Shown piece after piece: positions 56,191-64,000 of a stretch of 64,000 nucleotides of DNA. The first letter of the stretch is position 1. Each line of letters opens with the position of its first letter. Origin of the DNA: Macrostomum hystrix (taxonomy: Eukaryota > Platyhelminthes > Macrostomidae). The stretch lies in the NCBI GenBank assembly GCA_950097015.1, contig CATNEN010000041.1, forward strand, positions 1,182,001 through 1,246,000. The letters are read 5' to 3'. Both the position numbers and the translations under genes were made by a program. The notes beneath the pieces are model-generated. The model made no database searches and was not told where the DNA came from. It worked only from the letters and a program-made list of their open reading frames with translations.

Positions 56191-59100
56191 ATGCCAGTCC
56201 GCCTGCTGACGTGGAACATCAACGGCATCAGATCACTGCCGAGGCCGTTTGCCGAAGTGCTGCCCGCATTGGGGGCGGACATTGTGTGCCTTCAGGAGAC
56301 CAAGGTGACGCGTGAGTCCTCCCCTCGATCTGGCTCGCGGTGCACTGAAGCACCTCTATTTTTACAGCCTAGAGGGTGCGGCCGCTTGTCGGTGCAGCTT
56401 TAGTCCGCTCTGAGGTTGAACTGGGTGAGGCGGGGTCGGCTTGCTGCTCTCTTCTCATTGGACAATGGGCCATTAGCGTAGATTGCCTACATTCCGATAT
56501 AAATAGCCAGAGAAATGACCGGGTAGAAGGGGGCGCCGCGTATGTTAGCCGTCAGGGAGTCGGGGCTCAGTGGATGATCTCTCTTGTTTTGTGTTAGTCC
56601 GCCCACACGTGAAAGTTTTTCTTGCTGACATGCGCAGGTGAGGCTTTCTGTGTTTATTTCTTGCCTGGCTGATCAACACACGCACCAGTTAAATTCTTTC
56701 TATATGCAAACTGTTTGGTTATGGAGAATTACGGAGTGACTTTTACGCACTCGTAATTCTGCTTCAACTATTTACTAGCTGAAATATTTCTATTTTGTTT
56801 GAGTGTGTTACGTCACTTATTCTGCTGAACTGCACAGGCGATCAGCTGGACAGCAGCCTCGTGCATGTCGAAGGCTTCACCGCATTCTTCTCGTTCTGCC
56901 GCGTTCGCGGCGGTTACTCCGGCGTCGCTATCTACTGCACCGACCGGCTCCGCCCGCTGCGGGCCGAGGACTCGCTCTCTGCGACTGCGCTGAGGCCCGC
57001 CGAGGATTCCACCGTAGTCGGCTGCTACGCTGACGAGGCCGCTGTAGCCGCGGAACTCAGCGGTGACGCGGCGGCCCGATTGGCTCTGGACAGCGAGGGC
57101 CGCTGTCTGCTGCTTGAGTTCCCCACCAGGTGAGACTAGCCACCCCAGCTGCTTGAGTTCCCCACCAGGTGAGACTAGCCATCGCAGCTGCTTGAGTTCC
57201 CCACCAGGTGAGACTAGCCACCCTAGCTGCTTGAGTTCCCCACCAGGTGAGACTAGCCACCCCAGCTGCTTGAGTTCCCCACCAGGTGAGACTAGCCACC
57301 CCAGCTGCTTGAGTTCCCCACCAGGTGAGACTAGCCACCCCAGCTGCTTGAGTTCCCCACCAGGTGAGACTAGCCACCCCAGCTGCTTGAGTTCCCCACC
57401 AGGTGAGACTAGCCACCCCAGCTGCTTGAGTTCCCCACCAGGTGAGACTAGCCACCCCAGCTGCTTGAGTTCCCCACCAGGTGAGACTAGCCACCCCAGC
57501 TGCTTGAGTTCCCCACCGGAATCGATCTCAAAGATTCTGACAATATCCATCTGACCAATTTTTAGCCGAATTTTATCCCAAGTATCTATCTTTTAAGCTT
57601 GATAAGAGCTTGGTTGTACTTTTTGCTTTTTCACCCATCCACAGCGACGGTCGCGGCCTGGTGCTGATCACAGTCTACTGCCCGAACGCCGATCCGTCCA
57701 ATGAGGCTCGAATGCAGTTCAAAATGCGCTACCACGAGCTGTTGCGGCTGCGCTGCGATGCTCTGCTCAGGACTGGCAGGTGAGCTGGCCCACTCAATTT
57801 CAGAGTATCCTTATCTTCATGATTGTGTCAGGAATATCCCTAGTCAGCTGTCATGGTGGTGTCAGGAATATCCCTAGTCAGGTGTCATGGTGGTGTCAGG
57901 AATATTCCTAGTCAGCTGTCATGGTGGTGTCAGGAATATCCCTAGTCAGGTGTCATGGTGGTGTCAGGAATATTCCTAGTCAGGTGTCATGGTGGTGTCA
58001 GGAATATCCCTAGTCAGGTGTCATGGTGGTGTCAGGAATATCCCTAGTCAGGTGTCATGGTGGTGTCAGGAATATCCCTAGTCAGGTGTCATGGTGGTGT
58101 CAGGAATATCCCTAGTCAGGTGTCATGGTGGTGTCTGGAATATTCCTAGTCAGGTGTCATGGTGGTGTCAGGAATATCCCTAGTCAGGTGTCATGGTGGT
58201 GTCAGGAATATCCCTAGTCAGATGTCATGGTGGTGTCAGGAATATCCCTAGTCAGGTGTCATGGTGGTGTCAGGAATATCCCTAGTCAGGTGTCATGGTG
58301 GTGTCAGGAATATCCCTAGTCAGGTGTCATGGTGGTGTCAGGAATATCCCTAGTCAGGTGTCATGGTGGTGTCAGGAATATCCCTAGTCAGGTGTCATGG
58401 TGGTGTCAGGAATATCCCTAGTCAGGTGTCATGGTGGTGTCAGGAATATCCCTAGTCAGGTGTCATGGTGGTGTCAGGAATATCCCTAGTCAGGTGTCAT
58501 GGTGGTGTCAGGAATATCCCTAGTCAGCTGTCATGGTGGTGTCAGGAATATCCCTAGTCAGATGTCATGGTGGTGTCAGGAATATCCCTAGTCAGGTGTC
58601 ATGGTGGTGTCAGGATTCAGGAATATCCTTTCTGCTCTCGCTTTATTCAGGCACGTGATCATAGCCGGAGACTTGAATGTGTCGCACCGCCTGATTGACC
58701 ATTGCGAGACGGCCGAGGCTCTGCTGGACGACAGTCCAGAAGGCGGTGAGGTGAGAATGGTATCCGGTTCTTAGCTGGAGGGATTTTTTGCATTGTCTAG
58801 ATGGGAAGCCTGTATCTAACAATCGGTTTCCTGTCCCCGTCTCTCTGTGGCTTTCCTTTCATGTAAAGTACTTGCATGTTTATCACATAAAATCGAGTAG
58901 CTATCACATTAGCTAAAATCTCCTAGAAACCAAGCACCTGTTAGACAATACAAGTTTCACCTGCAGCCTAGCTGCTAAGCCAGCCAGACTCCAGTGCAGC
59001 AGATAAGCCGTCAGATCAGCTTATTATGTTGGCTCCCTAGTCCATGCATGTTCAGTTTGATTCTTATCGAGTGCAGGACAGGTGCAAGCCGCAGTGAGAC

Positions 59101-61354
59101 ATTTCAGACTCATTGTACTTCTGTTGTTGTTGTTGCTGCTGGCACGCTCTGGAATAGGTGCATTTTTAGTGTGCAGTGTGAGTAGCCTTTGCTGCCATTG
59201 TGAACTTGTTTTAACAAACAAGCTGTGTGTGTGTGTGTGTGTGTGTGTGTGCTTGCCTTTTCAGTTGGACTCAATTAAGAACTGCTCACATGCGAAACCA
59301 CCCCACCCCACCCTGTTGGCTACGCTGCAGTGGGTAGGCGGCTTAGCATTTGCACTGTTCCCTGATTCCGAGCGCTTGCTCTAGCTCTGGTCTCTGCCCC
59401 ACCCCGTCACGTCCCCTCCTGTGTATCTGTCGCCGCCGCCCCTTCAGCCTCAAGCCACCCGTCGCTGGCCGCTTTTTCCCCATTCCGTGCTGAGTCTGTG
59501 TCTCTGCTTTGCGGAGATATTGCCGGCTTTGTGGGTTAGACAGAAGGGCAAGGCTGGGGTGGCGGCCGCGGACTGTTAGGAATGAAAAATATGTTGTTGA
59601 AACCCGCTGCTTACAGAATTTTCACCGCGCCCGCTACGCTTCTGCTGGCGTCAAGCGTGTCCATTTAATGACTGAATTCCTGCCCATTTAATGACTGAAT
59701 TCCTGCCCATTGAATGCCTAAATTCCTTTCTATTAAATGACTGAATTCCTGGCCATTGAATGACTGAATTCCTGCCCATTTAATGACTGAATTCCTGCCC
59801 ATTTAATGACTGAATTCCTGGCCATTGAATGCCTGAATTCCTTTCTATTTAATGACTGAATTCCTGGCCATTGAATGACTGAATTCCTGGCCATTGAATG
59901 CCTGAATTCCCGTCCATTAAATGACTGAATTTCTATCCATTGAATGACTGAATTCCTGTCCATTAAATGCCTAAATTCCTTTCTATTAAATGACTGAATT
60001 TCTGTCCATTGAATGACTGAATTTCTGTCCATTGAATGGCTGAACTACGCTTCTGAATGGCCTATTAAATTGTGCTAGTAAACTTTTGATATGCTTAGGT
60101 CTGTCTAGAATGATAAAGCTTTGCAAACAGCATAGCAACAGCATAGCAACTGAGGTGGATTGCATCTGTAAATTGACATTTCACAGTCAGCAGTTTAATG
60201 GCTTGAACGGCCAGTTCCGGGTTTTGCCCGCTTCACAAACCGGGCACTTAAATGTTTGTCAGGTCCCTAAAACTTTTGGTTTTTTTTAAAGTGAACTCTA
60301 TCCCATTCTCTCATGCTAGTTAGGCCGCCCACGCATTTCCTGTCCCCTCATCCACAGCCCTGCTGCCAGAATGGGATGATAGCCCGTGTTCATGTTTTCC
60401 GATCCCATTCTCAACTGCCAGAGTCCCATCTCCGCATCACAATGTGCTCGCGCTCCACTAGCCGCAGGAACTCGGGGGTTTGACGATGGGACGCTTAGAT
60501 TAAAACTAAAGATCTCATTATTCCCAGATCATGACTCATCTGTCAGTCATTCTTCCCAGATCATGACTCATGTCAGGGTCATTCTTCCCAGATCATGACT
60601 CATATCAGGGTCATTCTTCCCAGATCATGACTCATCTGTCACAATCATTCTTCCCAGATCATGACTCATCTGTCACAATCATTCTTCCCAGATCATGACT
60701 CATCTGTCACGGTCATTCTTCCCATACCATGACTCATCTGTCACGTTCATTCTTCCCAGATCATGACTCATCTGTCACAATAATTCTTCCCAGATCATGA
60801 CTCATCTGTCACAATCATTCTTCCCAGATCATGACTTATCTGTCACGGTCATTCTTCACATACCATGACTCATCTGTCAGTTCATTCTTCCCAGATCATG
60901 ACTCATCTGTCACGGTCATTCTTCCCAGATCATGACTCATCTGTCACGGTCATTCTTCCCAGATCATGACTCATCTGTCACAATCATTCTTCTTCATACC
61001 ATGACTCATCTGTCACGTTCATTCTTCCTAGATCATGACTCATCTGTCACGGTCATTTCCCCAGATCATGACTCATCTGTCAGGCTTCAGCTTGTTGGTT
61101 TTTGACTGACCCAGACGGTGAATGCCAAAATTACAAAATGGATGTGCCAAGTTTTACAGTCCACTATCCTTCAGCTGTCCCGCCCCATGTCTCTGGGTGT
61201 TCATAAATAATGCAGCCCTGTTGCAGTCTGAGCTTCCGCCTCAGCAGACACTGGGTGGAATGGATGAAAGTTATCCTGGCCCTGATCTCGATCACAGAGT
61301 TCTCATTCTCACTTGCTTCTGCTTTCCGGGGGGATAGGCAATCGTGGCGGACCG

Positions 61355-61429
<75 letters not shown>

Positions 61430-64000
61430 GCTATGCATGTTAATATTTTAGCTGATAAGTCTAATATACGGCACTGCAAACCTGCACGCATTTCACACGC
61501 AGTATCAAACTCATATTTATATATTAAAATGAAATTTGACTGAGCTCTGCATTGTCTGTCTATCACGAAAAAGTGGGCCCTCATGAAGTGGTTCTGCCCG
61601 GCATATTCTTACGAGTATCAGCATTTTTATGTGATTCTACCCATGAAACTACCCATGAGCAGCCACCCTGCCAGATCCTCAGGTTGAGCAGCCACCCTCC
61701 CGGATCCTCAGGTTGAGCAGCCACCCTGCCAGATCCTGATCTTGAGCAGCCACCCTCCCGGATCCTCAGGTTGAGCAGCCACCCTGCCAGATCCTTATGT
61801 TAAGCAGCCACCCTACCAGACTCTCAGGTTGAGCAGTCACCCTGCCAGATCCTCAGGTTGAGCAGCCACCCTGCCGGATCCTCAGGTTGAGCAGCCACCC
61901 TGCTAGATCCTCATCTTGAGCAGCCACCCTCCCGGATCCTCAGGTTGAGCAGCCACCCTGCCAGATCCTCATCTTGAGCAGCCACCCTCCCGGATCCTCA
62001 GGTTGAGCAGCCACCCTGCCAGATCCTCATCTTGAGCAGCCACCCTCCCGGATCCTCAGGTTGAGCAGCCACCCTGCCAGATCCTCAGGTTGAGCAGCCA
62101 CCCTGCCAGATCCTCAGGTTGAGCAGCCACCCTGCCAGATCCTCATCTTGAGCAGCCACCCCTCCTACATTCCCAGTTGAGCAGCTGCAAGAATCCTTTA
62201 AACTTGAACTTGTTCTGAGTCCTATCGGGTCCATTTAACCCTTTCCGAAAGATTCTCCGCAGACTGTATTGGACGCACTTTATCAATTGTCCCACCCATT
62301 TACTGTCTTACTCGGTGGGTAGTATTGCATTCCGTTAAGGCTAAGATACTTGGAATGTTGAGCAACGCTGCTCTGCCAGTCCAGGGTGCAGCTCAGCTAG
62401 CAGCGTTATTGTTGTTCAACTCGCAGAGCTGGCCGATCTGGGCAAAGAAAAATGCACCTGCCCTTAAATACTCTTCAGCTAACATTTACTTCGAGTGGAT
62501 CCCGACTGCTCTCCTTTATAGAGTAGTTTCAACAGCAAACAGCGCGAAGGTAGTCCGAACAGTTATAAATTCTTCTTTTTCAGAAATATTTTATTCGATA
62601 AGCACTGACTCATTTGTCTCTGATCCACTGACCTCCTATTGCCGATCTCTGAATAATCCTGACCCGTTAATTGTTTTTAACATTTGACTTAAGACAGACT
62701 GCAGACATCCAGCCAGAGGTGACGGGCTCCGGACCCATATCTGACTCATCTTCAATCAGTGTTTCATTTAGACCCATCCCTCCCCATCTGTGACCCACTG
62801 TATCACTCATGACCCATCTGTGACCCACTGTATCACACATGACCCATATCTGACCCACTGTATCACACATGACCCATATCTGGCCCACTGTATTACAGAT
62901 GACCCATATCTGACCCACTGTATCACAGATGACCCATATCTGACCCACTGTATCACACATGACCCATATCTGACCCACTGTATCACACATGACCCATATC
63001 TGACCCACTGTATCACACATGACCCATATAATACCCACTGTATCACACATGACCCATATCTGACTCATCTTCAATCAGTGTTTCATTTAGACCCATCCCT
63101 CCCCATCTGTGACCCACTGTATCACACCTGACCCATATCTGACCCACTGTATCACACATGACCCATATCTGACCCACTGTATCACACATGACCCATATCT
63201 GACCCACTGTATCACACCTGACCCATATCTGACCCACTGTATCACACATGACCCATATCTGACCCACTGTATCACACATGACCCATATAATACCCACTGT
63301 ATCACACATGACCCATATCTGACTCATCTTCAATCAGTGTTTCATTTAGACCCATCCCTCCCCATCTGTGACCCACTGTATCACACCTGACCCATATCTG
63401 ACCCACTGTATCACACATGACCCATATCTGACCCACTGTATCACACATGACCCATATCTGACCCACTGTATCACACATGACCCATATCTGACCCACTGTC
63501 TCACACATGACCCATATCTGACCCACTGTATCACACATGACCCATATCTGGCCCACTGTATCACAGATGACCCATATCTGACCCACTGTATCACAGATGA
63601 CCCATATCTGACCTACTGTATCACACATGACCCATATCTGACCCACTGTATCACACATGACCCATATCTGACCCACTGTCTCACACATGACCCATATCTG
63701 ACCCACTGTATCACACATGACCCATATCTGACCCACTGTCTCACACATTACCCATATTTAAAACGCTCTCTCACACAAGACGCATCTCTGACCCCTGTCT
63801 CAGCACTAATCAGTTGTGAACAAGTTTTCTTAGATGATCTGTACATGTGGATTGTTGTACAGTGCAGAGTATAAATCTTTCAATATGAAAAGCTGATGCA
63901 AATTAAAATCCTCAATCCACACCCAGCAGGCGGGCTCCAGTCGATCCTATTCGGACGCGCTGCACCAGTCCTTCTTGGCCAAGCCCGTGCGCCACTGGCT
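56191..64000 (+). CDS. APEX2-like AP endonuclease, 5' five exons (continues past the window)
   Basis: EEP-fold DNA repair nuclease that incises abasic sites and removes blocked 3' ends. Exons: 56191-56311, 56838-57129, 57645-57779, 58651-58750, 63927-64000+. Every junction is in phase and GT-AG. The catalytic landmarks are 'LLTWNINGIRS' (Asn9), 'LQETKVTR' (Glu36), 'GYSGVAIYC', 'DSEGRCLLLEF', 'VYCPNADPS' and 'IIAGDLNVSHR-ID' (Asp190, Asn192), then 'FLAKPVRHWL', corresponding to 'FEEDPGRKWM' of human APEX2. The motif set and 'KVTRD' fit APEX2 better than APEX1. The PCNA-binding motif and zf-GRF domain would lie beyond the window. Exon 5 has a tandem CAGCAG acceptor, so its start could be 63930. 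Intron 4 spans about 5.2 kb of minisatellites. Confidence 0.93.
57103..57516. repeat. 39-bp minisatellite made of an exon end plus its splice donor
   Basis: The first unit is the 3' end of APEX2 exon 2 (GCTGCTTGAGTTCCCCACCAG) joined to its donor GTGAGACTAG. About ten further copies follow directly in the intron, nearly identical, so there are about ten perfect CACCAG|GTGAGAC sites. In the coding frame the first TGA comes straight after the authentic junction, so use of any downstream donor would introduce a stop. Confidence 0.96.
57822..58622. repeat. 34-bp minisatellite in APEX2 intron 3, about 23 copies
   Basis: The unit is ATGGTGGTGTCAGGAATATC plus CCTAGTCAGGTGTC, with CAGCTG, CAGATG and TTCC variants. 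Most copies contain TCAG|GTGTCATGG, a weak donor-like site on the gene strand. The array nearly fills the intron 57780-58650. Confidence 0.94.
59224..59251. repeat. (TG)14 microsatellite
   Basis: Uninterrupted TG dinucleotides in APEX2 intron 4. Confidence 0.9.
59667..60042. repeat. 23-bp minisatellite, about 16 copies
   Basis: The unit is TGACTGAATTCCTGCCCATTTAA with many substitutions (GGCC, TTCT, TGAATG). It lies in APEX2 intron 4. Confidence 0.9.
60525..61085. repeat. ~34-bp minisatellite, about 16 copies
   Basis: The unit combines CATTCTTCCCAGATCATGAC with TCATCTGTCACGGT. Variants include CCATACCATG and CACAAT. It lies in APEX2 intron 4. Confidence 0.92.
61356..61427. repeat. (CTG)24 microsatellite
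   Basis: A pure trinucleotide run of 24 CTG units in APEX2 intron 4, the longest in the window. Such runs are prone to length change. Confidence 0.95.
61655..62165. repeat. 29-bp minisatellite, about 18 copies
   Basis: The unit is GAGCAGCCACCCTGCCAGAT plus CCTCAGGTT. CTCCCGG and CATCTT variants alternate, giving a two-unit higher-order pattern at about 61885-62060. Most copies contain TCAG|GTTGAG, a weak donor-like site on the gene strand. Confidence 0.93.
62735..63755. repeat. 30-bp minisatellite with higher-order structure, about 33 units
   Basis: The unit is ACCCATATCTGACCCACTGT plus ATCACACATG. A 60-70 bp spacer containing CTGACTCATCTTCAATCAGT occurs at 62741, 63060 and 63319, so blocks of array plus spacer were duplicated. 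It ends about 170 bp before the APEX2 exon 5 acceptor. Confidence 0.95.

Noticed and set aside
57057-57554. Frames through the 39 bp APEX2 intron array on both strands
   Set aside because: Repeat-derived; the authentic coding frame stops immediately after the exon 2 donor.
61309-61584. Poly-Ala, poly-Cys and poly-Leu frames
   Set aside because: Readings of the (CTG)24 microsatellite.
62667-63874. Frames with 'VGQIWVMCDT' or 'THCITHDPYL' repeats
   Set aside because: 30 bp minisatellite (10 codons) inside APEX2 intron 4; open on both strands.

Overview
This is an animal nuclear genome window. It has multi-exon genes with GT-AG introns, metazoan-specific families (nicotinic acetylcholine receptor, BACE-like membrane aspartyl protease, actin-binding LIM protein, SLC66/PQ-loop protein, APEX2, UPF0728/C10orf53) and eukaryotic transposons (Helitron, hAT, Harbinger-like, tRNA-derived SINEs). 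GC-rich exons sit in an AT-rich, extremely repeat-laden background. This suggests an invertebrate, possibly a lophotrochozoan such as a flatworm, but the species cannot be fixed from the window.

Layout: two abutting minisatellites (239-1020); AT-rich DNA; a one-exon UPF0728 gene (+, 4348-4635); an internally deleted Helitron (5321-7219) carrying a nested hAT MITE (6737-6982); a nicotinic receptor alpha subunit gene (-, 7492-13673, seven exons, first exon(s) not found); a 9 kb repeat-dominated stretch (13797-22395) including a 1.5 kb purine-rich GGAGGGAGC array; a 3.36 kb satellite of 36 bp units that abuts and terminates the first of two tandem PQ-loop genes (-, 26921-28172 and -, 29983-31221), with a 370 bp SINE between them; a BACE-like gene (-, 32900-34954) whose second catalytic aspartate is a histidine; minisatellites at 35.6-45.4 kb; an intronless two-LIM abLIM gene (-, 46884-48797); an AT-rich stretch with two foldback/MITE elements (50592-51258, 51930-53133) and a possible LTR; and the 5' part of an APEX2 gene (+, 56191 to the window end), whose introns are packed with minisatellites.

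The genes do not form an operon or pathway; they are unrelated neighbours. The dominant theme is tandem repetition: by my rough addition about 19 kb (30%) is minisatellite, nearly every array has its own unit, and several units carry a 5' splice-site sequence. In APEX2 intron 2 the unit is demonstrably the end of the upstream exon plus its donor. The best leads are these splice-donor minisatellites, the BACE-like protease lacking its second catalytic Asp, the patchwork near-identity of the two PQ-loop genes, and a Harbinger-like element with 233 bp inverted repeats around a tRNA-like core. Exon boundaries were assigned by eye from homology, phase and GT-AG signals.
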